Positions 8,746-17,989 of a stretch of DNA of 64,000 nt are shown piece after piece. Position numbers and translations under genes: made by a program. Within the stretch, counting starts at the first letter, position 1, and every line of letters begins with the position of its first letter. This stretch comes from Pararobbsia alpina_A (GTDB lineage Bacteria > Pseudomonadota > Gammaproteobacteria > Burkholderiales > Burkholderiaceae): assembly GCF_965118125.1 (NCBI RefSeq), contig NZ_OZ221287.1, positions 3,038,001 to 3,102,000 of the forward strand. The letters are read 5' to 3'. Under the pieces are notes generated by a model. That model did no database searches, had not been told where the DNA came from, and saw only the letters and a program-made list of their open reading frames with translations.

Positions 8746-9972
8746 ATGAGCTGGACGCGAGAGCAGGTACACGTGACGGTGGCAGCCTATTTGGGCTGGA
8801 CACTCGACGCATTCGATTTCTTTCTGATGGTGTTCATCCTCAAGGACATCGCCAATGAGTTCAGCGTCAAGATTCCTGACGTGGCATTCGCGATTTCCCT
8901 GACCTTGTTCATGCGACCGCTGGGCGCGTTGATCTTCGGGCGACTCGCCGATAAATTCGGCCGCCGTCCGACGCTGATGGTCAATATCATTGCGTACTCG
9001 GTGCTCGAGCTGCTGTCCGGCTTCTCGACGAGCCTCACGATGCTGCTGATCTTGCGCGGCCTGTTCGGTATCGCCATGGGCGGCGAATGGGGCGTGGGCT
9101 CGGCGCTGACGATGGAAAGCATTCCGCCGAAGTCGCGTGGCCTCGTATCGGGCATTCTTCAAGCGGGCTATCCGAGCGGTTATCTGCTTGCCTCGCTCGT
9201 CTTCGGCGGCCTGTATCAGCATATCGGCTGGCGCGGCATGTTCTTCGTCGGCGTGATCCCGGCGCTGCTCGTACTGTATGTGCGCTCGCACGTGCCCGAG
9301 TCGCCCGCGTTCCAGGTGATGGAAAAGCGTGAGCGCGTCGGCTTGCTCAAGACGATCCAGCACAACTGGAAGCTGTCGGTGTTCGCGATCATCCTGATGA
9401 CGTGCTTCAACTTCTTCAGCCACGGCTCGCAGGATCTGTATCCGACCTTCCTGCGCGAACAGCATCACTTCGATCCGCATACGGTGTCGTTCATTACCGT
9501 CGTGCTGAACATCGGCGCCATCGTCGGCGGGCTGACGTTCGGCCGCTTCTCGGAGAAGATCGGACGCCGTCGCGCGATCTTTATCGCCGCCCTGCTCGCG
9601 CTGCCGTTTATCTACGTGTGGGCATTCTCGACGACGGTCGGCATGCTCGCACTCGGCGCGTTCCTGATGCAGATTTCGGTACAGGGCGCATGGGGCGTGA
9701 TTCCGGTGTACCTCAACGAGATCTCGCCGGATGAAATCCGCGCGACGTTCCCGGGCCTGGTCTACCAGCTCGGCAACCTGCTCGCGTCGGTCAATGCCGT
9801 ATGGCAGGCCAAGATCGCGCTCGCGCACGACGGCAACTATTCCATCGCGCTCGCGACGATTGCCGGCACGGTCGCGGTCATCATTGCCGCCATCATCCTG
9901 TTCGGTCCGGAACGGCGTGGCATCGACATGACACAGACGGCCAAAGTCGTACCCGGCGGCGCGACGACGTAG
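8746..9972 (+). CDS. MFS transporter, SHS (sialate/lactate:H+ symport) type
   Basis: A 408-residue secondary transporter of the major facilitator superfamily. The opening YLGWTLDAFDFFLMVFIL is typical of SHS-family members (lactate, pyruvate, sialate and related carboxylates). The MFS loop motif appears as GRLADKFGRRP after helix 2 and again as GRFSEKIGRR in the second half. About twelve hydrophobic segments are visible. A strong RBS (GAGGAG) precedes the ATG. It stands alone between the divergent receptor operon and a hairpin terminator, so it is probably monocistronic. Lactate or another short carboxylate is the likeliest substrate, by family only. Confidence 0.85.
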   Translation: MSWTREQVHVTVAAYLGWTLDAFDFFLMVFILKDIANEFSVKIPDVAFAISLTLFMRPLGALIFGRLADKFGRRPTLMVNIIAYSVLELLSGFSTSLTMLLILRGLFGIAMGGEWGVGSALTMESIPPKSRGLVSGILQAGYPSGYLLASLVFGGLYQHIGWRGMFFVGVIPALLVLYVRSHVPESPAFQVMEKRERVGLLKTIQHNWKLSVFAIILMTCFNFFSHGSQDLYPTFLREQHHFDPHTVSFITVVLNIGAIVGGLTFGRFSEKIGRRRAIFIAALLALPFIYVWAFSTTVGMLALGAFLMQISVQGAWGVIPVYLNEISPDEIRATFPGLVYQLGNLLASVNAVWQAKIALAHDGNYSIALATIAGTVAVIIAAIILFGPERRGIDMTQTAKVVPGGATT

Positions 9973-9983
9973 GACACCGGCAT

Positions 9984-10011
9984 CGAGAGGGGCGCGCGTG
10001 CGCGCCTCTCG
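9984..10011 (+). terminator. Terminator-like hairpin after the MFS gene
   Basis: CGAGAGG-GCGCG pairs with CGCGCCTCTCG with one bulged G and a short loop, starting 12 nt after the stop. It is strong but has no T-tract. Confidence 0.5.
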
Positions 10012-10120
10012 ACCTGCTGTGCGCCTCCGGTCTCACCGGGGCGCACAGGCCCCGCGACGCCACGCGCTCCTGCGCAACGCCTCCCCGACTCTCTTCCGAC
10101 CCCGTTCCGACTCACCGCAG

Positions 10121-10170
10121 CGCCTCGTCACTCGCTGTCACTCGCTGCCACTCCCCGTCACTCCTCACAA
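10121..10170 (+). repeat. Degenerate 10-bp tandem repeat, five units
   Basis: Units of the type CTCGCTGTCA recur with exact 10-bp spacing (for example CTCGCTGTCA, CTCGCTGCCA, CTCCCCGTCA) in the gap between the MFS and TetR genes. The gap 9973-10567 contains this repeat, a terminator hairpin and two inverted repeats, and no supportable gene. Confidence 0.55.
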
Positions 10171-10249
10171 GAGACGGCCCGCTCCGTGCTGCATTCATAC
10201 AAACGCCTGATTTCGGGAACGCATCCGTTTTCGCGTGTCGTACGTATAG

Positions 10250-10287
10250 CGGGTTATCGGACACCGCTGAAGACAACCGATAACCCG
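10250..10287. promoter_or_regulatory. Perfect 11-bp inverted repeat with 16-nt spacer
   Basis: Arms CGGGTTATCGG and CCGATAACCCG lie about 280-320 bp upstream of the TetR gene start. This may be a split operator or a hairpin; there is no T-tract. Confidence 0.4.
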
Positions 10288-10454
10288 GCGCGACCTGCGA
10301 AGCCTAGACACCCGTCCCGGTACGCAGCGCTTGAATCAGATGTTTCGTCACATCCGCCCCGCGTTACGTAACAGAACCACGCGACAACACGGCGTTTTTT
10401 GCGACATCCCGAAAGAAATGAAAGCAGCGCGCGGTAAAAGCCGCTGTTTCAGGC

Positions 10455-10474
10455 GTGTTTTACAGGGAAAACAC
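10455..10474. promoter_or_regulatory. Candidate TetR-type operator upstream of the TetR gene
   Basis: Arms GTGTTTT and AAAACAC are separated by 6 bp, giving a 20-bp dyad about 95 bp before the TetR start. Size and place fit self-regulation by the TetR protein encoded downstream; this is inference. Confidence 0.45.
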
Positions 10475-10567
10475 CGAGTTCAAACGCTGTCTCGATCGCT
10501 GGCTCAGCTTTTGCAGTAGTCCCTTCGACTCACCGGACATTCGGTCAATGACGACAAGGAGATGAAG

Positions 10568-11608
10568 ATGACCCTACGCGCATCAGGCGCCCGCCCGAGC
10601 GGCGACACGAAAGGCCGTATCCTCGACGCGGCTGAAGATCTCTTTATCGAACATGGCTTCGAAGCCATGTCGCTCAGGCAGATCACAGCTCACGCCGAGG
10701 TCAATCTGGCCGCGGTCAACTATCACTTCGGCAGTAAGGAAGCGCTGATCCACTCGATGCTGGCGCGACGGCTCGACCGGCTCAATCAGGAACGGCTCAA
10801 GCTGCTCGACCGCTTCGAGAAGCGCTTTGCCGACGCCGGAGACGGCGCCGGCCTCACCTGCGAACACGTGCTCGGCGCACTGTTCATTCCGGCCCTGCGT
10901 CTGTCGCGCGATCCGCAACACGGCGGGCGCGCATTCCTGCGGCTGCTGGGCCGCGCGTACACCGATCCGTCGTCGTTCGTGCGCGAGTTTCTCGCGCAGC
11001 ACTACGCGTCGGTGTCCGACCGTATCTTCGCCGCGTTCGGTCATGCGCTGCCGCATCTGCCGCGCGAGGAACTCGGCTGGCGCCTCAATTTCTCGATCGG
11101 CGCGCTCTCGGGTGTGCTCGCCGGCAGCGATACCGACAAGCTGATCGCGCAGTTCGCGCATGGCGAACCCTTGAGCGATCTCCAGCTGATCGCCCGGCTC
11201 GCCTCGCTGATGGTCGCCGCACTCAAGGCGCCGGTGCCCGACGAAGCATCGTTCGCGACCTTCGCGGCCGTGCTCGGTGACGCGGATGCGGTTGAAGCCC
11301 AGGCAGCGGCCGAAGAAGAGGCCGAACGCGCTGCCAGGCAGAAATCCAATGAAATAGAGCGCGATCCTCAAACGTTGAACTCGTCGGGAACGGGTAATGT
11401 CAACCCGACGAGCGAGACAGAAGACAGCAAGTCTCGCGGATCGGGCGGCACGTCGCGCCAGTCGGGCAATGGTTCGGGCGAACGCTCGGGCAGCTCGGTG
11501 GTCGGCGATCCGTCGCAGAAGATTCACGCGAGCACCGGCGGGTCGCGCACGCCGATCAGCTGGCCCGGCAGCACCACGGCCGGCAGCTTCCGCTACCGCG
11601 TGTTCTGA
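10568..11608 (+). CDS. TetR-family regulator with long disordered C-terminal tail
   Basis: The first ~60 residues form a TetR helix-turn-helix: GRILDAAEDLFIEHGFEAMS, then a recognition region reading VNLAAVNYHFGSKEAL, as in the PsrA/FadR-like subgroup. The ligand-binding part runs to about residue 220. After that comes a low-complexity tail of ~120 residues: an Ala/Glu-rich helix-like stretch, then a Ser/Gly/Arg-rich segment ending FRYRVF. TetR proteins are usually 190-230 residues, so the tail is unusual. Two ATGs are six bases apart; the AAGGAG at 10556-10561 abuts the first and sits 6 nt before the second, so 10568 was chosen. A fatty-acid-type ligand is possible from the subgroup, not shown. 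Confidence 0.85.
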   Translation: MTLRASGARPSGDTKGRILDAAEDLFIEHGFEAMSLRQITAHAEVNLAAVNYHFGSKEALIHSMLARRLDRLNQERLKLLDRFEKRFADAGDGAGLTCEHVLGALFIPALRLSRDPQHGGRAFLRLLGRAYTDPSSFVREFLAQHYASVSDRIFAAFGHALPHLPREELGWRLNFSIGALSGVLAGSDTDKLIAQFAHGEPLSDLQLIARLASLMVAALKAPVPDEASFATFAAVLGDADAVEAQAAAEEEAERAARQKSNEIERDPQTLNSSGTGNVNPTSETEDSKSRGSGGTSRQSGNGSGERSGSSVVGDPSQKIHASTGGSRTPISWPGSTTAGSFRYRVF

Positions 11609-11724
11609 CGCGAACACAATCCGGGCCGTGCGGCATATGCTGTGTCGCACGTGCGCCGGGCCATGTGGCTTCCCGATTCGATGGGCTCGCGCAGCCCGAC
11701 ATCACTCGAACGGATGGAGGCGGC

Positions 11725-12585
11725 ATGGATGGTCGGAAGTGGCTGGGACGAATCTGTTGTGTGGGCATGCTCGCAGGGTTCCTGCCGGGTGCCGCGGCGG
11801 CGAGCGACACCCTTCCCGACTTGTCGAAACTCGGCGCCGATGCGCAAGCGCAGTGGCTGACCGGGGCGGCCCATGACGGCACGCTCGACAAGCTCGACGA
11901 CGACCAGCTCGTCGCCTTGTTCAAAGGCGTCTCATCCGAGGGTCTCGCAAGCTACGTCGAACATGGCGTCGACCAGCTCGGCGAATACGAATTCGAAATG
12001 GACCGCCAGGAGCGCGTGAACCGCCGCTGGCCCAATGATCCCGAGCATATCGACGTACGCTACCGGCAGTCGCCGATGCAGATCTACGCGAAGTGGCTGC
12101 CCGGCGGCCCGCACAAAGGCCAGGAAGTGCTCTATGACGAAACGCGCAAGCCTGACCAGATGTATGGCCACCTCGGCGGGCTGCTCAGCGCGGTATCGAT
12201 CTGGACATCGCTGAACGGCACGTTCGCCCGCGCGCAGTCGAATCACTCGGTGCGCGATATCGGGCTCCAGTACGTCGCCCATCGCTATGCCTCGGAGGTC
12301 GAGAAGTTCCGTGCCGCGGGCATCACCTATCCGTCGCAGGTGGAGGTGACGCACGACCACGGCATGCGGCTCGTCGTGTTCATATGGGAAACGCCCGAAG
12401 GGCGGCCGACGTACTACGCCAAACGCGAGCGGCTGGGCATCGATCTCAAGCACCCGTGGTTCCGCTGCGTCGAATCGTACGACAACGACGGCCAGCTCTT
12501 CGAAAAGATCTTCTACAACCAGGTCGTGGAGCGCCAGTTCGATGACTCGACGTTCGACCCGAAGAATCCGGACTACAAGTTTTGA
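11725..12585 (+). CDS. Secreted DUF1571-family protein
   Basis: About 286 residues with a Sec-type signal peptide (positively charged MDGRKWLGR, hydrophobic core, cleavage near GAAAA-SDT). The mature part resembles the DUF1571 family of periplasmic or outer-membrane-associated proteins of unknown function: a strand-rich core with YRQSPMQIYAKWLPGGPHKGQEVLYDE and a C-terminal YDNDGQLFEKIFYNQVVERQFDDSTFDP block. The start at 11725 is set by GGAGG four bases upstream and by the signal peptide; the longer frame is rejected. Its neighbours give no functional hint, and it is followed by a hairpin. Confidence 0.8.
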   Translation: MDGRKWLGRICCVGMLAGFLPGAAAASDTLPDLSKLGADAQAQWLTGAAHDGTLDKLDDDQLVALFKGVSSEGLASYVEHGVDQLGEYEFEMDRQERVNRRWPNDPEHIDVRYRQSPMQIYAKWLPGGPHKGQEVLYDETRKPDQMYGHLGGLLSAVSIWTSLNGTFARAQSNHSVRDIGLQYVAHRYASEVEKFRAAGITYPSQVEVTHDHGMRLVVFIWETPEGRPTYYAKRERLGIDLKHPWFRCVESYDNDGQLFEKIFYNQVVERQFDDSTFDPKNPDYKF

Positions 12586-12599
12586 CGCCGGGATGACGA

Positions 12600-12619
12600 C
12601 GCCCGTGCTGGCGCGGGCG
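12600..12619 (+). terminator. Hairpin after the DUF1571 gene
   Basis: An 8-bp stem (CGCCCGTG with CGCGGGCG, one G-T pair) and a CTGG loop start 15 nt after the stop. There is no T-tract. Confidence 0.4.
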
Positions 12620-12724
12620 ACCCGATGGATTCGGTACCGCGCGCTCCTGGCCGCGTAGTGAGTGACGCAGGCGCGCAAGGACACATCACCACCGTGGCCT
12701 GCAACGCCTGCGACCGCACGCAGT

Positions 12725-14701
12725 TCAACGTCCCGCCAGTTCCGCGACGACGCTCGAGAGCTCGAGCGGATCGACCGGCTTGGCAAGATGCGACTGAAAG
12801 CCCGCCATCAATGCGCGCTTGCGGTCTTCGCTGCGCGCCTGCGCGGTGAGCGCCGCGGCCGGCGTCAGCCGCCCGACGCTCGCGTCGCGAATACGCAGCT
12901 GGCGAATCAGTTCATAGCCGTCCTGCCCGGGCATGCCCAGATCGCTGACGACCACATCGGGTCGTTCGAGGTCGAAGGCCGCGAGCGCGGCCGGCGTGCT
13001 CGCCACGGCGGTGACGCGTGCACCGAGTGATTCGAGAATATGACGCGTGAGGTCGCGCGCATCGTCCTCATCTTCGACAACCAGCACGCGAAGCCCCGCG
13101 AGCCGCTCGGGATCTTCGGGCACATAGCCCTCGCCCTGGACAGCAGCGCGTGGTGTGCGGACCACCGGCAACTCGACACTGAACGTCGCACCCAGCCCCT
13201 GCCCGCCGCTCTCGACGCCGATGCGCCCGCCGTGAAGTTCGGTGAGCTGCTTGGCAATCGACAGTCCGAGCCCGAGACCGCCGTACTGGCGCGTGGTGCT
13301 CGCATCGGCCTGACGGAAGCGCTCGAACACGTGCGGCATGAATTCGGGCGAGATGCCTTGTCCCGTATCGGCGACCGAAATCACGACCGAACCATCATGC
13401 TCGACGAGCCGCACGGCGACGTTGCCGCGCCGGTCCGTGAACTTGATCGCATTCGAAAGCAGATTCCACATGACCTGCTGGAGCCGCGACGGATCACCCT
13501 GAATCGAACCGGTCTCGGCGAGCTCGGTCGAGACCGCAATCTCCTTGGCATCGGCCGCGGGCTGCAGCGAACTGATCACGTCGTCGATGACCTGGCGCAG
13601 ATCGACTTGCTGCACATCGAGGCGGAGCTTGCCGGAAATGATGCGGCTCAGGTCGAGCAGGTCGTCGACCATCTGTGCCTGCAGCCGCGCGTTGCGGTCG
13701 ATCACCTGCAAGCCCTTGTGCACGCGAGCAGGGTCCGTCGCGTCGCGCAACAGGAACTGCGCCCAGCCGACGATCGCATTGAGCGGCGTGCGCAGTTCGT
13801 GCGACAGCGTCGCGACGAATTCGTCCTTGACGCGTGCCGCCCGCTCCGCCTCCGAGCGTGCCGCGCGTTCGGCGTCGAGCAAGCGCTCGCGTTCTTCAGC
13901 GAGACGGCGCTGCGCATCGATGTCGGTGCTCGTGCCGAACCATTTGCTGATCCGCCCGGACTGATCGCGCAAGGCCCGTGCACGCGAGTGGAACCAGCGG
14001 TACTCGCCATCGGCGCCGCGCAAGCGATGCTGATGATCATATTCGTCGCGCGACTCGACCGCTTCGTTCCACGCGGCCATCGTGCCTGTGAAGTCGTCGG
14101 GATGCAGCAGCCATTGGCCCCAGCCGTCGCCGAGCGCATCGTCGTGCGAGCGGCCCGTGTAGTCGACGAACTGCTTCGAGATGTAGTCGACCCGCCCGTC
14201 GGGCTCGGTGGTCCAGACCAGTTGCGGGATCGCTTCAGCGAGGAGCCGATAGTGTTTCTCGCGCTCGCGCATGCGTTCGGCCTCGACGAGCTCGCGCTGC
14301 AGGCGCGCCTGCGCCAGCACGCGGTCGATGGCTTCGGGCAGGAAGTCGAAATAGTCGGCGGTTTTCGGCACCACATCGCCGACACCCGCGCGCAGCGCTT
14401 CAATGACCCGTTTCTCGTCAGCAAAGCCGGTGGCCAGCACCGCCGGGAAGCTGAATCCATGGGCGCGCAACGCGCGCAGAAACTCGAGACCCGTTTCGAC
14501 ACCGTCGAGCTGATAGTCGACGACGATCACGTCGGGTGCCGACTCGCGGATGGCCTCGTGCGCACGCGCAATCGTTGCCGCGGTCGTTACATAATGGCCG
14601 CAGCGTTGCAGCGCACGGCTCGCGAGCCGCAACAGGCCCTCGTCGTCATCGACGAGCAGCACGTGCACGGCTTCGCGCAAGGAGGGTTGAACGTCACTCA
14701 T
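12725..14701 (-). CDS. Hybrid sensor histidine kinase: REC-PAS-HisKA-HATPase-REC
   Basis: A soluble 658-residue phosphorelay protein. The N-terminal receiver (about residues 10-125) has the acceptor Asp in VIVVDYQLDG. A PAS domain follows (PQLVWTTEPDGRVDYISKQF). The HisKA box ATLSHELRTPLNAIVGW carries the phospho-His, the ATPase has N, G1 and G2 boxes (NLLSNAIKFTD, VADTGQGIS, GLGLGLSIAKQL), and a C-terminal receiver has VVVSDLGMPGQDGYEL. The ATG at 14701 matches the start of receiver homology; an in-frame ATG at 14740 cannot be excluded, and neither has a clear RBS. It lies 133 bp after the CHASE3-like kinase gene on the same strand, so its first receiver may take phosphate from that kinase. 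No DNA-binding output is present. Confidence 0.92.
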   Translation of the reverse strand: MSDVQPSLREAVHVLLVDDDEGLLRLASRALQRCGHYVTTAATIARAHEAIRESAPDVIVVDYQLDGVETGLEFLRALRAHGFSFPAVLATGFADEKRVIEALRAGVGDVVPKTADYFDFLPEAIDRVLAQARLQRELVEAERMREREKHYRLLAEAIPQLVWTTEPDGRVDYISKQFVDYTGRSHDDALGDGWGQWLLHPDDFTGTMAAWNEAVESRDEYDHQHRLRGADGEYRWFHSRARALRDQSGRISKWFGTSTDIDAQRRLAEERERLLDAERAARSEAERAARVKDEFVATLSHELRTPLNAIVGWAQFLLRDATDPARVHKGLQVIDRNARLQAQMVDDLLDLSRIISGKLRLDVQQVDLRQVIDDVISSLQPAADAKEIAVSTELAETGSIQGDPSRLQQVMWNLLSNAIKFTDRRGNVAVRLVEHDGSVVISVADTGQGISPEFMPHVFERFRQADASTTRQYGGLGLGLSIAKQLTELHGGRIGVESGGQGLGATFSVELPVVRTPRAAVQGEGYVPEDPERLAGLRVLVVEDEDDARDLTRHILESLGARVTAVASTPAALAAFDLERPDVVVSDLGMPGQDGYELIRQLRIRDASVGRLTPAAALTAQARSEDRKRALMAGFQSHLAKPVDPLELSSVVAELAGR

Positions 14702-14834
14702 ATTGGAAAAAAATCTGCGTAGCGGCGTGTACGACGCCATGCGTCGGAATACGCGCTGTGAGCTTGCGCGAGACAGGCGCTCAGGCCTGCCCCGGATTCG
14801 ATGGGTCTCATGACAAGGGTCCGCCCGCCGTCGA

Positions 14835-16472
14835 TCATGCAGCGGCCTCCGCCGTTGCAGGCGGTGCGGCGGGTGTCGCCGGCACGGCAGGCAACGTCAG
14901 ATAGAACGTGGAACCGCCGCCCTCGACCGACTCGACCCAGAGCCGTCCGCCGTGCCGCTCGACGATACGGCGCACGAGCGCAAGCGCCACGCCGTCGCCG
15001 CCTTGCGGACGATAGAAGGCAGCGAACACCTTGGGCAACTGTGCGGCAGGAATGCCGCGGCCATTGTCCGCGACATACAGCGTGACGAAGGGTTGGGCGG
15101 GCTGCTGTCCAGCACGCTCACGATGATCCTCGAGCTCTCGTGCACCAATTTCGATACGCGGTGCGCGCCCGGGTTCGAGGCTGTCGATCGCGTGATCGAT
15201 CAAGCCCGTGAAAACTTGCTCCAATGCGTCAGGGTCGGCTTCGACCGACGGCAGCGGGTGGGCGACGAGCCGCGCCTCGACGAGATCGAGTTTCGCCTGA
15301 TAGCGCGCGGCCGTGCGCTGCACGAGCGTATTGAGGTCCACTTTCTCGGGACGGTATTCCGCACGTCCCGCACGCGACAGCGTCAGCAATGCGTCGATGA
15401 TGTCTGCGGAGCGCATGACCGAGGTCTGCAGATAGTGCAGCGATTCAGCGATCTCCTCGTCGAGCAGCTGGGCAAACCGCTCGCGCTCGCGATCGGTCAG
15501 ATTGAAATCGCGCATGGTCTCGCGCAGATCCTTGCAAGCCTGCGCGAGTTCACGCGAAAAGCCCTGCAGATTCACAAGCGGCGAGCGCAGGTCGTGCGAC
15601 ACGCTGTAGATGAACATCTCGTTATCGGCCGTCTGCTGACGCAGATGCTCGTTGGCGAGGGCGAGTTGCTTCGCACGGTGCTCGAGGTCGCGCTTGACGG
15701 CATTGCGCGCACGGTCGGCCGCCGCGAGCCGGCGGCTGGTCGTATGCAGGATATCGTCGAGCTGCGCGACCTCGTCGTCGCCGGCCAGCGGCGGCGGCAG
15801 CGGCGTGTTGTCGGCCAGGCGCCGGGCATTGTCGCCGAGTGCGGCCAGGCGGCTGCGAAACCCCCGGATGAACATATACAGCGCGATGCCCGCGACGGCG
15901 ATCGACCCCAGCACGGCGCCAATCAACAGGCCGCGCTGACGCTCGCGCGCGATATGGACAGCCTGCGTGCGCGACGCGTCGAGCCGCAGTTCCTCGGCCT
16001 TGAATGCCTCGAGTTCCTTGCGAAAGGCGTCGACGAGCGCACTGCCCTGCGGCTCGCTGAACTGGGCGACGAGCGCATCGTGCTGACCTGACTCAATCAG
16101 TTCGCGGGCATGGGACGACCACTGCCGGTACTGGCGAATCGTGTTGCGGATCTGCGCCGCCCGGGCGACCTGGGGGGGATTGTCCGCGACGATATCGGCC
16201 AGTTGATCGACGCGCCGGTCGAGCTCGGTCCACAACGCGGAATCGTCGATGGCGGCGGGATCGTTGGCCAACGCTGCGCTGCGCACGCGAATCGCCTGCG
16301 CAAGCATGGGCTCGAGCACGTCGTTGGTCTGTCCGATAACGAGCTTGCTATGCGCGGCCCAGTTCCCGGCGGTTTCGGTATCGAGATGGGTCATATAGAC
16401 AAGACCCAGCAACCCGATCTCGAAGGCGCTCGGTACGGCGATCAGCAGCAAGCCCTTGGTGAAAAGTCTCAT
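14835..16472 (-). CDS. Membrane sensor histidine kinase with CHASE3-like sensor
   Basis: About 545 residues. Membrane helix 1 (LLLIAVPSAFEIGLLGLVY) is followed by a ~150-residue helical extracytoplasmic region that looks like CHASE3, membrane helix 2 (LLIGAVLGSIAVAGIALYMFI), a HAMP-like linker, a HisKA box in YSVSHDLRSPLVNLQGF and an ATPase domain with G1 (VADNGRGIP) and a modified G2 (GVALALVRRIVERHGG). The ATG at 16472 was chosen because the first membrane helix follows directly; the longer frame adds Cys-rich non-homologous sequence. It probably forms an operon with the hybrid kinase downstream. The signal is unknown. Confidence 0.88.
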   Translation of the reverse strand: MRLFTKGLLLIAVPSAFEIGLLGLVYMTHLDTETAGNWAAHSKLVIGQTNDVLEPMLAQAIRVRSAALANDPAAIDDSALWTELDRRVDQLADIVADNPPQVARAAQIRNTIRQYRQWSSHARELIESGQHDALVAQFSEPQGSALVDAFRKELEAFKAEELRLDASRTQAVHIARERQRGLLIGAVLGSIAVAGIALYMFIRGFRSRLAALGDNARRLADNTPLPPPLAGDDEVAQLDDILHTTSRRLAAADRARNAVKRDLEHRAKQLALANEHLRQQTADNEMFIYSVSHDLRSPLVNLQGFSRELAQACKDLRETMRDFNLTDRERERFAQLLDEEIAESLHYLQTSVMRSADIIDALLTLSRAGRAEYRPEKVDLNTLVQRTAARYQAKLDLVEARLVAHPLPSVEADPDALEQVFTGLIDHAIDSLEPGRAPRIEIGARELEDHRERAGQQPAQPFVTLYVADNGRGIPAAQLPKVFAAFYRPQGGDGVALALVRRIVERHGGRLWVESVEGGGSTFYLTLPAVPATPAAPPATAEAAA

Positions 16473-16870
16473 GCGTTCGGCGTCTTCCGGTGCTTGGCGA
16501 ATACGTGACGGCAGTCGAATACCCGATGTTGCACGCCCGCACGCACAATTGCACAACGCGTGCTCGCGGGCTACCGGCACACCGACCGGCAAGACAGTAC
16601 CAACCAGGCAGCAAATCCGCGGCACGCCGCCGGATTTGAGGCAAGACACCGCTCCAGGGTGCGGTCGCGCACATTATCCCGTGCTTTTCGAGAAAAGCCA
16701 AAAATGACCGGTTCGGGTCTGGCGCGTGGCGGCGGAAAGCTAGGTGGCGGCGGATAAAAGCGACTGCGCATCGCGTCCGGCGCACAAGCGGTGCCGGATC
16801 GCAGGCGGGCTTCCTTGAAAAGATCCGCCCTCCGCTGCGAGCTGCGCTCCGGCACGACCAGGGAACACGA
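16473..16870. other. Intergenic region between kinase and metallohydrolase genes
   Basis: No supportable gene. Only a small hairpin is seen: TCCGGC at 16776-16781 pairs with GCCGGA at 16793-16798, about 73-95 nt after the stop of the minus-strand metallohydrolase gene. It may act as its terminator. The promoter of the kinase operon must lie in the left part of this stretch, but no convincing -35/-10 was found. Confidence 0.4.
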
Positions 16871-17989
16871 TTAAGCCGTCAGGAGGTTCCCCGTCCGGAA
16901 CGGCTTGGGACCGGCGATCTGCGCGACCATCGCGCCTGCGTGGACGTAGCGCACCACGCGCCGCGTGAACAGCACGCCTTCGATTGCCGAGACGAGCGTC
17001 GTCACCCGATCCGACAACGGGTCGACAATATCGGCGACCGCATCGCCCGGCTTGAGCCACGCGCCGAGCGGCGCCCGGTAGACCAGTACGCCGGCGCTCG
17101 GCGCGTCGATCTGCTCGGACCCTGACAGGGGCATCGGGCCACGGATCAGCTCGGGCGGTGGCGCCACGCCGCCGGCGATGCCACCGCGCAGACCGATAAA
17201 TTGCAGGATGGCATCCGCATCGTGTTCCGCCAGTTCATGCGTGACGTCGTAGAGCCCGCGCAGCTCGACACAGACGACCATCGGCGCGGCCGGCACCGGT
17301 CGCACCCGGCCAAAGCGCTCCGCGAGGCGGCTCCAGCCCAGGTTGATCGCTTCGTCGAACGAATGCCCACCCGAGTCCCCGCATAGCAAGGACGTGCCGA
17401 CACCGAGGTACCGCGCGAGCGGCTCGAACGTCGGCCATGCGGCTTCGTGGGTATACAAGTGCAGCACGCCCTCGAGCGAACAATGCAGGTCGAGCACGAG
17501 GTCGGCGTCGACGACCAGCCGATGCAGCGCGAGCTGCAGCGACTCGATCTCGGTGCGCGGCGTGCGCGCCTCGAGCGCCTCGCGGACCGCCTTGCGCACG
17601 AGCAGGCCATTGCGCGCCTCGTCACCGCTGAGCTGGTCTTCAAGCGCATCGCCGACCAGGGCCGCGATATCGAGAAAACGCCGGTTGAAATTTTGACCGC
17701 TATCCGTGTCGAACCGGCCAATCAGGCTGCCCGACACGCGCTGGTTGAGGCCGACCGGGTTGGCCACCGGCACCAGCACGATATGGGCGCGCAGCAGACC
17801 TTCGCGCTCGAGCTCGGCCAGGCGCCGCTTGAGCACCCAGGACACGAGCATGCCCGGGGTCTCGTCGGCATGCACCGAAGACTGGATCACGATACGGCGC
17901 GCGGCATGCGCCGGTCCGTAGTGATAGGACACGAGTTCGCGCGTCGTACCGAGCGAAGGCGAAACGAGCGGCGTGCGTTGGACTTCCAT
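16871..17989 (-). CDS. Succinylglutamate desuccinylase/aspartoacylase-family metallohydrolase
   Basis: M14-like zinc hydrolase of the AstE/AspA group, which removes acyl groups from N-acyl amino acids or related compounds. Zinc ligands are visible as His and Glu in SSVHADETPG and His in LVLDLHCS. Substrate-pocket features include NPVGLNQRV and an Arg/Asn-rich RFDTDSGQNFNRRFLD. The C-terminal ~70 residues form a biotinyl-like beta-barrel (SAGVLVYRAPLGAWLKPGDAVADI), as in many AstE/DoeB-like enzymes. At 372 residues it is longer than classical AstE. It is a single gene, divergent from mdtABC; there are no arginine-catabolism neighbours, so AST-pathway membership is unlikely. Confidence 0.82.
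   Translation of the reverse strand: MEVQRTPLVSPSLGTTRELVSYHYGPAHAARRIVIQSSVHADETPGMLVSWVLKRRLAELEREGLLRAHIVLVPVANPVGLNQRVSGSLIGRFDTDSGQNFNRRFLDIAALVGDALEDQLSGDEARNGLLVRKAVREALEARTPRTEIESLQLALHRLVVDADLVLDLHCSLEGVLHLYTHEAAWPTFEPLARYLGVGTSLLCGDSGGHSFDEAINLGWSRLAERFGRVRPVPAAPMVVCVELRGLYDVTHELAEHDADAILQFIGLRGGIAGGVAPPPELIRGPMPLSGSEQIDAPSAGVLVYRAPLGAWLKPGDAVADIVDPLSDRVTTLVSAIEGVLFTRRVVRYVHAGAMVAQIAGPKPFRTGNLLTA

Noticed and set aside
13040..14722. 560-codon plus-strand frame over the hybrid kinase
   Set aside because: Antisense shadow; all kinase and receiver motifs are on the minus strand.
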